Of a stretch of 64,000 nt of DNA, positions 51,524 to 59,843 are shown piece after piece. Position 1 is the stretch's first letter. The number at the start of each line of letters is the position of its first letter. This stretch comes from Actinomadura craniellae (GTDB lineage Bacteria; Actinomycetota; Actinomycetes; Streptosporangiales; Streptosporangiaceae): contig NZ_QLYX01000002.1 of the NCBI RefSeq assembly GCF_003289645.1, positions 1 through 64,000 on the forward strand, in the 5' to 3' direction. The position numbers and the translations under genes are program-made. Below the pieces are notes generated by a model. That model saw only the letters and a program-made list of their open reading frames with translations, was not told where the DNA came from and did no database searches.

Positions 51524-52471
51524 ATGCGGGTCGTCATGTTCGGCTACCAGACCTGGGGCCACCGCACGCTGCAGGCCCTCGTGGACGCCGGCCACGAAAT
51601 CCCCCTGGTGGTGACCCACCCGCCCAGCGACCACGCCTACGAGAAGATCTGGGACGACTCGGTGGCCGACCTCGCCGCCGAGCACGGCCTGCCCGTCCTG
51701 CTGCGCAACCGCCCCGACGACGAGGAGCTGATGAGCCGGCTCAAGGAGGCCGACCCCGACGTCATCGTCGCCACCAACTGGCGGACCTGGATCCCGCCGC
51801 GCATCTTCGACCTGCCCCGGTACGGCACCCTCAACGTGCACGACTCGCTGCTGCCCAAGTACGCCGGCTTCGCCCCGCTGATCTGGGCGCTGATCAACGG
51901 CGAGAAGGAGGTCGGCGTGACCGCGCACATGATGACCGAGGAGATGGACGCGGGCGACGTCGTCCTCCAGCGGGCGGTGCCCGTGGGCGACACCGACACC
52001 GCCGCCGACCTGTTCCACCGGACCCTGGAACTGTTCGGCCCAATCACCGTGGACGGGCTGGAGCTGATCGCCTCCGGCCGCACCGACTGGGCCCGGCAGG
52101 ACCGTTCCCAGGCCAGCTTCTTCCACAAGCGGTCCATCGAAGACAGCCGGATCGACTGGACCTGGCCCGCCGAGGACCTCGACCGGCTGATCCGCGCCCA
52201 GTGCGACCCCTACCCCAACGCCTTCACCCACCGCGGCGGCGAGCGCATCCGCGTCATCAAGGCGTCGGTGTCCAAGGGGATCTACGGCGGCACCCCGGGC
52301 CGTATCTTCATCCGCGAGGGGGACGGGGTGGTGATCGTCGCCGGGGCCGAGGCGCGGCGCGGCCGCAGCCACGGCCTGGTCATCGAGCGGATCCGGCTCG
52401 ACGACGGCACCGAACTGCCGGCCACCGAGTACTTCACCACCATGGGCGGCTACCTCACGAGCCACCCGTGA
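51524..52471 (+). CDS. N5-hydroxyornithine formyltransferase-like protein (methionyl-tRNA formyltransferase fold)
   Basis: 315 residues. The N-terminal formyltransferase domain carries the catalytic Asn-His-Asp set in LNVHDSLLPKYAGF and MTEEMDAGDVV, followed by a C-terminal Fmt-like barrel. Dedicated copies of this kind (such as CchA of coelichelin) use formyl-tetrahydrofolate to formylate N5-hydroxyornithine, creating the hydroxamate. Its iron box, the divergent ornithine hydroxylase and the NRPS support that role over initiator-tRNA formylation. GAGGAG precedes the ATG. Its stop overlaps the M20 peptidase start by 4 bases. Confidence 0.9.
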   Translation: MRVVMFGYQTWGHRTLQALVDAGHEIPLVVTHPPSDHAYEKIWDDSVADLAAEHGLPVLLRNRPDDEELMSRLKEADPDVIVATNWRTWIPPRIFDLPRYGTLNVHDSLLPKYAGFAPLIWALINGEKEVGVTAHMMTEEMDAGDVVLQRAVPVGDTDTAADLFHRTLELFGPITVDGLELIASGRTDWARQDRSQASFFHKRSIEDSRIDWTWPAEDLDRLIRAQCDPYPNAFTHRGGERIRVIKASVSKGIYGGTPGRIFIREGDGVVIVAGAEARRGRSHGLVIERIRLDDGTELPATEYFTTMGGYLTSHP

Positions 52472-53727
52472 GGGACCGGCTCGCCGCCGCCCTGGCCGCC
52501 GAGACCGGCGCCCTGACCAGGCTGCTCACCGAACTGGTCCGGATCCCCAGCCCGGGCGGCTCGCCCGGCGAAGTGGCGATCCAGTCCCGCCTGGCGGAAT
52601 GGCTGCGCGCCGAGGGCCTGGACGTCGACCACTGGCGGTTGCCGCTGGCGGACTTGACCGCACGGCCGGACTTCCCCGGCATGGAGGTCCCGCGGGTGGA
52701 GGCCTGGGGCGTCGCCGCCCGGCTGCCCGGCAGCGGCGGCGGCCGGTCGCTGATGTTCAACGGGCACGTCGATGTGGTACCGCCCGGTGAACCGGCGGCC
52801 TGGCGCGAGTGCGGACCCTACGACGCGCTGGTCCGCGACGGGATGCTGTACGGGCGCGGCGCCTGCGACATGAAGGGCGGCCTGGTCGCCGCCCTGTTCG
52901 CGGTGCGGGCGCTGCGCCGGTGCGGGATCCGGCTGCGCGGCGACCTGATCGTCGCCTGCGTGGCCGGCGAGGAGGACGGCGGGCTCGGCACCTACGGTCT
53001 GCTCGACCGGGGCTGGCGGGCGGACGCCTGCGTGATCCCCGAGCCCACCGGGCTGGACGTGGTCCCCGCCAACGCGGGCGCGCTGACCTTCCGGCTGAAG
53101 GTCACCGGCCGGGCGGCGCACGCGGCCCGCCGCACCGCGGGAATCAGCGCGGTCGAGCGGTTCTGGCCGGTCTTCGCCGCGCTGCGCGAGCTGGAGGCGC
53201 GGCGCAACGCCGACGTCGACCTGCTGATGCGCCGCTGGGACGTCCCGTACGCGATCGAGGTCGGCACCGTGCACGCCGGCGACTGGGCGGCCACCGTGCC
53301 CGGCGAGCTGGTCGCCGAGGGCCGGATCGGCGTGGCGCTGGGCGAGCCGGTGGAGGCGGCCCGGCAGGCCCTGGAGGACGCGGTCACCGGCCACGGCGCC
53401 GAGGTCGAGTGGTGGGGCGGCCGGTTCGCGGCCGGCCCGCCGCCCGCCGGTGACCTGGTGGCGCGGCTGGCCGCCGCCCATCGGGCGGCGGCCGGCCGTG
53501 CACTGGACTCACCGGACGTCTGGGGCGCCCCATACGGGAGCGACCTGCGGCTGCTCGCCGCGGCGGGCGTCCCCACCGTCCAGTACGGCCCGGGCGAGCT
53601 CGACCGGATGCACGCTCCGGACGAGCGCGTGCGGATCTCCGAGGTGGTCACCGCGGCGCACGCGCTGGCCCTGCTCGCCCTGGACCACTGCGGGACGGCT
53701 CCCGGGGCGGCTGGGGTCAGCCCTTGA
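52468..53727 (+). CDS. M20-family metallopeptidase/deacylase
   Basis: 419 residues, ArgE/DapE-type. Zinc ligands appear in FNGHVDVVP (His), YGRGACDMKGG (Asp), the catalytic Glu pair in CVAGEEDGG, then IPEPTG and the C-terminal RMHAPDE (His). A dimerisation lid domain lies between. The family hydrolyses N-acyl-amino acids and small peptides. GTG start inside the formyltransferase stop (GTGA), so it belongs to the siderophore unit. It might remove a protecting acyl group, supply ornithine, or open the ferric siderophore to free iron; the sequence does not decide. It overlaps the next gene tail to tail by 11 bases. Confidence 0.9.
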   Translation: MRDRLAAALAAETGALTRLLTELVRIPSPGGSPGEVAIQSRLAEWLRAEGLDVDHWRLPLADLTARPDFPGMEVPRVEAWGVAARLPGSGGGRSLMFNGHVDVVPPGEPAAWRECGPYDALVRDGMLYGRGACDMKGGLVAALFAVRALRRCGIRLRGDLIVACVAGEEDGGLGTYGLLDRGWRADACVIPEPTGLDVVPANAGALTFRLKVTGRAAHAARRTAGISAVERFWPVFAALRELEARRNADVDLLMRRWDVPYAIEVGTVHAGDWAATVPGELVAEGRIGVALGEPVEAARQALEDAVTGHGAEVEWWGGRFAAGPPPAGDLVARLAAAHRAAAGRALDSPDVWGAPYGSDLRLLAAAGVPTVQYGPGELDRMHAPDERVRISEVVTAAHALALLALDHCGTAPGAAGVSP

Positions 53728-54340
53728 ACGGCTGGGGCGCGCCCTTCTCGCCGGCGCCGGAGCCCCAGGAGAGGACCTCGTACTTGACGTCGTTCAGGTG
53801 GCCGGCGCCCACCCCGGCGTCGTAGTTGCTGGACGGCTTCCCGCCGTCGTAGAGGTAGCGGAAGGTGTAGGTGTCGAGGTCGAGCATGACGCCGCGGTGC
53901 GACGGCTCGCCCGGCCCGCGGTCACCGACGAAGCCGGTCACGCTGCGGCCCTGGTAGGTCACCCTGACCTTGCTGTGCAGCGGCCAGCTCGGGCTGGCGA
54001 ACAGGCCCTTCTGCATCGGCTTGCCGCCGGCGGGCGCGCCGGTGTCGCCCCGCACACCCGACCCGTCGTCCCAGAAGTAGGACGCCTTGGTGGTGCCGGA
54101 GGCCAGGGCCCGAGAGCGCATCTCGGGCGCGGCGGCGCCCTGGCGTTTCTGGATCTTCCACACCGGTCGCTCGGAGTCCCTCGCGAGTGCCAGTTCCTGG
54201 GACTGCGCGGCCGCACGGTTCCCGGTCGGCTCCTCGTTGGCGGCGTTGGCGACCTTGGTCGCGGCCCCGGCGGCGACGCCGCCGACGAACACGGCTCCGA
54301 GGATCCCGGCGACGGCCGTGTTGAGCGCTTGCTGCTTCAT
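53717..54340 (-). CDS. Secreted double-psi beta-barrel (RlpA-like) protein
   Basis: 207 residues. A signal peptide or single N-terminal membrane helix (MKQQALNTAVAGILGAVFVG) is followed by a low-complexity linker. The C-terminal half resembles the RlpA/expansin double-psi barrel: VRVTYQGRSVTGFVGDRGPGE, then RGVMLDLDTYTFRYL. The asparagine/aspartate catalytic pattern of lytic transglycosylases is not clear, so cell-wall binding is safer than catalysis. ATG at 54340 has AAAGGA upstream. It ends within the M20 gene's last codons and does not look part of the siderophore pathway. Confidence 0.72.
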   Translation of the reverse strand: MKQQALNTAVAGILGAVFVGGVAAGAATKVANAANEEPTGNRAAAQSQELALARDSERPVWKIQKRQGAAAPEMRSRALASGTTKASYFWDDGSGVRGDTGAPAGGKPMQKGLFASPSWPLHSKVRVTYQGRSVTGFVGDRGPGEPSHRGVMLDLDTYTFRYLYDGGKPSSNYDAGVGAGHLNDVKYEVLSWGSGAGEKGAPQPFKG

Positions 54341-54908
54341 GGAAATCCTTTCCGGGGTGACGGGAACCGTTTCGCTTCGACTCGGGTATGCGGAAACGGC
54401 CCCGGGAGAGGGCATGGACGTCTGTCAGGGAGTGCCGTCACAAGGACCGCGAAAGCGGCTCCGCAAATGCCTTTCCGGCGCACTGTGATACCGCGGCGGA
54501 AAATTGCATGGAGATCACCGGATCGAACCCGACCGCCTGTATCCATGCAGGTCAGCAAGATGGGAACGAGGGTGGTGGCCACTCCGGCCGGAAGCCGGGA
54601 GCTGACGGCTATGCGCTATGGGCTATACGAAGTTGGTGGGCTCTTGACCCCGCTTGGTGCCACATATAAGCATACGAGAACCAGAACAGCCAAATCTTTG
54701 GGGTTTAATCCAGAATGAAGGTAGATCTTTTTGGCCCGGGCCTGGCTCAGGAGACCCGACCATTCTTCGAAAAGGCCTGTGGAATAAGGGATGGCGCCCG
54801 ATCGGGCCGCTCCCCGCCGCCGGGCCGGATCGGGAGAGACCGGTAAAGCACCGGTACGCCACCCCGGAACGGGCCGTAGTACCACGAGCACCCATCGTGT
54901 CTGGCACC
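54341..54908. other. Intergenic region with an AT-rich stretch and a promoter candidate
   Basis: About 570 bases without a convincing gene. Codon bias in the short open frames is not that of the neighbours. Bases 54615-54780 are clearly less GC-rich than the rest. TTGACC (54644-54649) and TATAAG (54665-54670), 15 bases apart, could be a promoter for the permease on the right, giving a 240-base leader that contains CCCGATCGGG/ATCGGG inverted repeats and two ACCGGT words. No riboswitch class or Zur box could be recognised. Confidence 0.4.
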
Positions 54909-55946
54909 ATGATTGCCATGACCGACCGAGCCGGGGCAGGGACGGCCGCCGAGGACGATCTGTATCCGCCCCCCGATTGGGCCGCCCGGCGCACCGCGCC
55001 GGGAACCCGGGCCCTGCTGACCTTCGCCGCGCTGGCCGCCCTGCTGGTCGCGGGCCGCCTCTGGGTCGCCCCCGAGGTGGGCGGGCGGGCGCTGGACGCC
55101 TGGACGACCATCTTCGTCGCCATCTGCGTCCAGGCGCTGCCCTTCCTGGTCTTCGGCGTCGCGCTGTCCGCGGCCATCACGGCGTTCGTGCCGCCCGGCG
55201 TCTGGAACCGGCTGCTTCCGCGGCGGCCCGGCCTGGCCGTACCCGTCGCCGGCGCAGCCGGGGCGGTACTGCCGGGCTGCGAGTGCGCCTCGGTCCCGGT
55301 GGCGAGCGGGCTGATGGCGCGCGGGGTGGCGCCCGCGGCGGCGCTGACGTTCCTGCTGGCGGCCCCCGCGATCAATCCCATCGTGCTGATCGCGACCGCG
55401 GTGGCGTTCCCCGGTCAGCCCGAGATGGTGCTGGGGCGGTTCGGCGCCTCGCTGCTGGTCGCCGTGCTGGCGGGCTGGGCGTGGCTGCTGTTCGGCCGGG
55501 GCGAGTGGCTGAAGATCCCCGCCCGCCCGCACGCCGAGGCCGGCCGGCGCTGGGAGGCGTTCCGCCAGGCCATGCGGCACGACATCATGCATGCCGGAGG
55601 GTTCCTCGTGGTCGGCGGCGTCGCGGCCGCCACCATCAACGTCGTGGTACCGGCCGAGTGGGTGACCGGGATCGCCGGGATCCCCTGGGCCGCGGTGCTG
55701 ACGCTGGCGGTGCTGGCGGTGCTGATGTCGATCTGTTCGGAGGCCGACGCGTTCGTGGCGGCCAGCCTGAGCCAGTTCTCCCCCACCGCCAAGCTCACCT
55801 TCCTGGTGGTCGGCCCGATGGTGGACCTCAAGCTCATCGCCCTGCAGACCGGCTTCTTCGGCCGCCGGTTCGCGGTGCGATTCATTCCACTGACCTTCGC
55901 CCTGGCGGTGGGGGTCAGTTCCCTGGTGGGATGGGTGCTGTTGTGA
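54909..55946 (+). CDS. YcgR/ArsP-type (UPF0718) permease
   Basis: 345 residues, eight or more membrane helices. The cysteine motif GCECASVPVASGLM in the middle and the repeated half near MSICSEADAFVAASLSQFSP are typical of the UPF0718/DUF318 permeases, which include organoarsenical efflux ArsP and the YcgR protein. The following gene is its usual YcgQ-type partner, which points to divalent metal handling in the manner of the Zur-controlled ycgRQ genes. Start choice is uncertain: ATG 54909, ATG 54918 or GTG 54897, none with a clear ribosome binding site. It overlaps the partner by 4 bases. Confidence 0.85.
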   Translation: MIAMTDRAGAGTAAEDDLYPPPDWAARRTAPGTRALLTFAALAALLVAGRLWVAPEVGGRALDAWTTIFVAICVQALPFLVFGVALSAAITAFVPPGVWNRLLPRRPGLAVPVAGAAGAVLPGCECASVPVASGLMARGVAPAAALTFLLAAPAINPIVLIATAVAFPGQPEMVLGRFGASLLVAVLAGWAWLLFGRGEWLKIPARPHAEAGRRWEAFRQAMRHDIMHAGGFLVVGGVAAATINVVVPAEWVTGIAGIPWAAVLTLAVLAVLMSICSEADAFVAASLSQFSPTAKLTFLVVGPMVDLKLIALQTGFFGRRFAVRFIPLTFALAVGVSSLVGWVLL

Positions 55947-56671
55947 CGAAGTCTGCGCAGAACCTCCTGCTGATCACGCTCGGCGCCGCCACGCTGTGGA
56001 TCACCGTGGCCACCGACGAGTACCTCAACTACGTCAAGCCGTGGTTCCGCTGGGCTCTGATCGCCGCAGCGGTGGCGGTGGTCGTGCTGGGCGCCGCCGG
56101 GCTGCGCCGCGAATGGCACGACGCCGACGACCACGACGACCACGGGCACGACGACCACGGGCACCACGGCCCGCGGGTGGCCTGGCTGCTCTGCCTGCCG
56201 GCGCTGGGCATCTTCCTGATCGCGCCGCCGGCGCTGGGCTCCTTCACCGCCGACCGCAACTCCACCCGGACCGCGGCGCCGCCCGCCCCCGACGAGGGCT
56301 ACGGCGCGCTGCGTCCGACCGGAGGCCCGCTGGCCATGACGATCAGCGAGTTCATCGGCCGCTCGTTCGAGGCGCAGACAGGCGACCCCGGCACGCTGCG
56401 GGGCATCCCGGTCCAGCTGTCGGGCTTCGCGGCACCGCGGCCCCAAGGAGAGGGCTGGTACCTCACCCGGCTGCGGATGGCCTGCTGCGCGGGCGACGCG
56501 ATCCCGATGCGGGTCATCGTGCACGGCGCGGCCCGGCCCAAGACCGACACGTGGGTGTCGGTGGTCGGCACCTGGATGCCGCCCACCGCGGGTGCGCCCG
56601 TCACCGGAGTGCACGAGGTGCGGGCGCAGCACACACGGCCGATCAAGAAGCCCAAGAACCAGTACGAGTGA
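55943..56671 (+). CDS. TIGR03943/YcgQ-family membrane protein with histidine-rich loop
   Basis: 242 residues. Two N-terminal membrane helices, a histidine/aspartate-rich loop (DDHDDHGHDDHGHHG) and a third helix are followed by a C-terminal domain with RMACCAGDAIPM. The histidine cluster is likely to bind zinc or a similar metal. GTG start overlaps the permease stop (GTGA), so the two work together, probably as a two-component metal transporter of the YcgR/YcgQ kind. No regulator is nearby. Confidence 0.85.
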   Translation: MTKSAQNLLLITLGAATLWITVATDEYLNYVKPWFRWALIAAAVAVVVLGAAGLRREWHDADDHDDHGHDDHGHHGPRVAWLLCLPALGIFLIAPPALGSFTADRNSTRTAAPPAPDEGYGALRPTGGPLAMTISEFIGRSFEAQTGDPGTLRGIPVQLSGFAAPRPQGEGWYLTRLRMACCAGDAIPMRVIVHGAARPKTDTWVSVVGTWMPPTAGAPVTGVHEVRAQHTRPIKKPKNQYE

Positions 56672-56747
56672 CGGGGAGTCCCGGCAGCCACAGGGCCCAC
56701 GGCGTCGGGGGCTCCGGCCGGCCCGGCGGAACCGCCGGGCCCTCGGT

Positions 56748-57086
56748 TCAGGGGTACATCGGCGCCAGTGGCTGACCCGGCGCGCCGACCGGGTACGGCG
56801 CCGGCATCGGGTCATGCCGGGGCTCGAACTCGTGCGCCGGCGCGCCGACCGCCTGGTGGCGGCCCGCGAGCACAGCACGGTACTCGCTCAGCATCATCAT
56901 CAGCACTCGCGCGGAGTCGGCGTCCATGCGCACCAGGGCGCTCGGCCGGCCGGCGGCGTCGACGTACGGGGATACCGCCGGAGTGTCCGACGTCGCCCCC
57001 GGTCTGAGGGTCTGCCGCAGTTCCTCGCGCAGTTCATGCGCGAGGCGCAGCGCTTCTCGGTCACTGGCGTTCAGATGTCCTGTCAT
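56748..57086 (-). CDS. Hypothetical protein divergent to an XRE regulator
   Basis: 112 residues, not recognised. The first half is helical and charged (SDREALRLAHELREELRQTL), the middle is VRMDADSARVLMMMLSEYRAVL, and the tail is proline-rich and disordered. ATG at 57086 has GGAGAG 6 bases before it; the ATG 14 codons earlier is less well placed. In actinomycetes a small gene commonly sits beside a DUF5753 XRE regulator; this one is in that position but is not a DUF397 protein. It is probably controlled by the regulator. Confidence 0.6.
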   Translation of the reverse strand: MTGHLNASDREALRLAHELREELRQTLRPGATSDTPAVSPYVDAAGRPSALVRMDADSARVLMMMLSEYRAVLAGRHQAVGAPAHEFEPRHDPMPAPYPVGAPGQPLAPMYP

Positions 57087-57143
57087 CGCGATCTCTCCAA
57101 GGAGTTCACGTGGCCCTGTCCGGGCCATCCTGTCCTGATCTAC

Positions 57144-57174
57144 TGTGCAGGTGCAAGATCTGATGCACGTGCAT
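57144..57174. promoter_or_regulatory. Palindromic operator candidate between the hypothetical and XRE genes
   Basis: ATGCACGTGCAT (57163-57174) is a perfect 12-base palindrome preceded by the related TGTGCAGGTGCAA (57144-57156). Both lie between divergent genes, where the XRE protein would be expected to bind. Confidence 0.4.
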
Positions 57175-57285
57175 TCTCACAGAATCAACGCGGCGGCCGC
57201 TGTGCGGCCCCCCGGCAGGCGGCTGGACATGAAAGACTGGACACCCGACGTGCCCAGGCCCGGCCCCTCCCGAGGAGCGCCTTTC

Positions 57286-58203
57286 ATGAGCCCCAGTCCG
57301 GTGGACACCGGCGACGTCACCCCGTCCGGCGGACAGGTCCTGTCCTACCCGCGCGGCGGGCCGACGGCGCTGCGCATGCTGCTGGGCACCCAGTTACGAC
57401 GGCTGCGCGAGGGACACGGGATCTCCACCGAGGACGCCGGGCACGCGATCCGCGGCTCGCACTCCAAGATCAGCCGGATGGAGAACGGCCGGGTCGGGTT
57501 CAAGCACCGCGACGTCGCCGACCTGCTGACCCTCTACGGCGTGACCGATCCGAAGGATCGCGAGTCACTGCTCGACCTGGCGCGACAGGCCAACACCCCG
57601 GGCTGGTGGCACCAGTACAACGACGTCCTCCCCTCCTGGTTCGAGGTCTACATCGGCCTCGAACAGGCGGCCGCCCTCATCCGCACCTACGAGGTCCAGT
57701 TCGTCCCCGGCCTGCTGCAGACCGAGGACTACGCCCGCGCCGTCATCAGGCTGGGTCACCCCGACGCCCCCGCCGCCGAGATCGAACGCCGCGTCAACGT
57801 CCGGATGACCCGGCAGCGGCGCATCCACAACGGCCCCGACCGGCTGCGCTTCTGGGCCGTCGTGGACGAGGCCGCGCTGCGCCGGCCGCTGGGCGGCCGG
57901 GACGTGATGCGCACCCAGCTACGGCACCTGATCCACCTCACCGAGGCCAACACGGTCACACTGCAGGTGATCCCGTTCGACGCGGGCGGGCACGCCGCCG
58001 CCGGCGGGCCCTTCTCGATCCTGCGCTTCACGGAGCGCGACCTCTCCGACGTCGTCTACCTGGAGCAGCTCACCAGCGCGCTCTACCTGGAGAAGTCCGA
58101 CGACATCGACCGGTACCGGCATGTGATGGACCGCCTCGCCGTGGAGGCGCGACCCGCCCCGGCCACCCAGGGCCTGCTCGAGGAACTGCTCGATCGACTC
58201 TGA
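57286..58203 (+). CDS. XRE-family regulator with DUF5753 domain
   Basis: 305 residues. An N-terminal helix-turn-helix (LLGTQLRRLREGHGISTEDAG, then SHSKISRMENGRVGF) is followed by the DUF5753 domain (FVPGLLQTEDYARAVI, TVTLQVIPFDAGGHAA, VVYLEQLTSALYLEK). These regulators are numerous in actinomycetes and are usually tied to development or small partner proteins. GAGGAG lies before the ATG at 57286; the frame is open further upstream into the operator region. It ends 7 bases from the convergent VOC gene. Confidence 0.9.
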   Translation: MSPSPVDTGDVTPSGGQVLSYPRGGPTALRMLLGTQLRRLREGHGISTEDAGHAIRGSHSKISRMENGRVGFKHRDVADLLTLYGVTDPKDRESLLDLARQANTPGWWHQYNDVLPSWFEVYIGLEQAAALIRTYEVQFVPGLLQTEDYARAVIRLGHPDAPAAEIERRVNVRMTRQRRIHNGPDRLRFWAVVDEAALRRPLGGRDVMRTQLRHLIHLTEANTVTLQVIPFDAGGHAAAGGPFSILRFTERDLSDVVYLEQLTSALYLEKSDDIDRYRHVMDRLAVEARPAPATQGLLEELLDRL

Positions 58204-58210
58204 TCCGGGG

Positions 58211-58651
58211 TCAGCCGTCGACCGGGACAATGGCGGGACGGCCGTCCGGGCCGACGCTCCAGCCCGGGTTGTGGCAGACCTCCCAGCGGAACCCGGCCGG
58301 GTCGGCGAAGTAGCCGTGGAAGCCGCCGAAGGCGGCGGGCTGCGGCTCCTTCAGGATCGCCGCACCGGCCGCGGCGGCCCGGTTCATCACCTCGACGACC
58401 TCCTTCTCGCCGCCCACGTTGTGCGCCAGCGTCATCCCGGTCGGTCCGCCGGCCGGGGCGGTGCCGCCGAGGTCCTTCTCCAGGTCCTCCGCGCCGAAGA
58501 GGGCGAGCGCCAGCCCGTGCCCGACCTGGAGGAAGACGATCTCCCCCTCGACCTCGGTCATGGGCTCCCAGCCCAGCCCCTCGACGTAGAAGCGGCGGGC
58601 GGCGGCCAGGTCCGGCACGCCGAGCGTGATCAGGTCGACTCGTGGTTGCAT
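58211..58651 (-). CDS. VOC/glyoxalase-superfamily protein
   Basis: 146 residues, one VOC domain with paired beta-alpha-beta-beta-beta units: VDLITLGVPDLAAARRFYVE at the start and GYFADPAGFRWEVCHNPGW at the end, the pattern of the YcgJ/LapB-like glyoxalase proteins. Substrate unknown. ATG at 58651 follows GGGGAGAGAG. It is convergent with the XRE gene. Upstream lies a region with repeated GGAATC words that may be its control site. Confidence 0.82.
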   Translation of the reverse strand: MQPRVDLITLGVPDLAAARRFYVEGLGWEPMTEVEGEIVFLQVGHGLALALFGAEDLEKDLGGTAPAGGPTGMTLAHNVGGEKEVVEVMNRAAAAGAAILKEPQPAAFGGFHGYFADPAGFRWEVCHNPGWSVGPDGRPAIVPVDG

Positions 58652-58720
58652 GTCGGTCTCTCTCCCCAGTGGACGGCGGGTCACGCCATCCTCCCGCTCC
58701 GACCGTTGTTCCGTATTGTC

Positions 58721-58773
58721 GGAATCGGCCACGCTCCTCCGGAAACGATTCCGTGGAATAGTTGAAGATTCCA
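58721..58773. promoter_or_regulatory. Cluster of GGAATC inverted repeats
   Basis: GGAATCG (58721-58727) pairs with CGATTCC (58746-58752), and GGAAT pairs with ATTCC again just to the right. The cluster lies between the divergent VOC gene and the small hypothetical gene in a locally AT-richer stretch. A regulator site is possible; no matching regulator is known here. Confidence 0.3.
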
Positions 58774-58873
58774 CCGAATCCCCGCATGCTGTCCCGTGTG
58801 CGCGAACCATCCGTCGCGCCGAATTCCACAGACAGCGTCGTTCCCACCCCACGACCGCCGACAGGACACATGA

Positions 58874-59140
58874 ATGTTCGAGATCTGGGAGACCGGCGAA
58901 CCGACCAGGTTCATCACCGGTGCCGACACCCTGGAAGTGGCACTCGACAAGGTCGACACCATGTGCCGGCTCCGGCACGACCAGGAATCCGCCGACATCG
59001 AGCGCTCCCAGGGCGGTTACACCTTCGAGATCCGTGACCAGGGCGGTGTGGCCCTCGCCCGGCTGACCTACCAACCCGACGTGTCGCGCCCCTACCAGAG
59101 CGTGATCGTGGAGGAACTGCTGCGGCGCACCGGCCCCTGA
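58874..59140 (+). CDS. Small conserved hypothetical protein
   Basis: 88 residues of mixed alpha/beta look (MFEIWETGEPTRFITGADTL, then GGYTFEIRDQGGVALARLTY). I do not recognise the family. Codon use is like the neighbours, and ATG follows ACAGGAC. It stands alone and downstream of the GGAATC repeat cluster. Probably real because of its codon bias and compact fold-like pattern. Confidence 0.6.
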   Translation: MFEIWETGEPTRFITGADTLEVALDKVDTMCRLRHDQESADIERSQGGYTFEIRDQGGVALARLTYQPDVSRPYQSVIVEELLRRTGP

Positions 59141-59349
59141 GCGGGAATCACCGCCACCCGTAGCCGCGCACCCGGCGACTCGTCCTTACTTCAGATCCCG
59201 GTGTTTCCGATGCCGATCGCCGCTAACCCGCCGGTAATGCAGAGCAGCGCGGTAGCTTCGCCTGAACAGGGCCGCCTCCGGAACCACCCGCCCCCACCCC
59301 GAACGGACGGGCCCGCGCCGGAGCCGTCCGCCAGCGTCGAGGAGCCCTC

Positions 59350-59727
59350 ATGCCCGAACCGACATCGCCGCCCCAGCCGGAGTCCGTGGAGCCGTCCGTC
59401 CGGCAGGTCCACGCGCTCACCGGGCTCATCGGCCCACCCGGGATCGAGGACCGGCTGGCCGAGATCCGGCGGGCCGCTCCGACCGGCGAACCCGCGGGCC
59501 TGGCACTGCTCGCCGAACTCATCGAGCTGAGCGCCGACGACGACCCCGACTTCGCCCGCGCGGACGAACTCTACAAGTCCGCCCAGGCCGCGCTCCCGGC
59601 CGGCTGGGAGAAGGTCGTCACCGCGGCGGCCCTGGGCCGGCTCGCCGTCGACCCGGCACTGGACGCCGACTCCGCCGACCCACGCGCCACGCGCCCGGAA
59701 CGAGACGGCGCCGCTGCGGGCCGGTGA
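59350..59727 (+). CDS. Hypothetical helical protein
   Basis: 125 residues, acidic and rich in alanine, mainly helical (LAGLALLAELIELSADDDPDF, FARADELYKSAQAALPAGWEKV), with disordered ends. It has no recognisable domain. GGAG lies 5 bases before the ATG. The gene is followed by the DUF4291 remnant on the same strand. It might be a small adaptor or unknown actinomycete protein. Confidence 0.5.
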   Translation: MPEPTSPPQPESVEPSVRQVHALTGLIGPPGIEDRLAEIRRAAPTGEPAGLALLAELIELSADDDPDFARADELYKSAQAALPAGWEKVVTAAALGRLAVDPALDADSADPRATRPERDGAAAGR

Positions 59728-59843
59728 ACCCGCCCGCCTCCCGGAGGCCATGACCCGACCCGACCGGAAATTCGGTGGCTTCGGGCGGTACCGGCCCCTA
59801 CGGTCGGATCTGCGGGTATTCGGACGGCACCGGCGTCCGGCGG

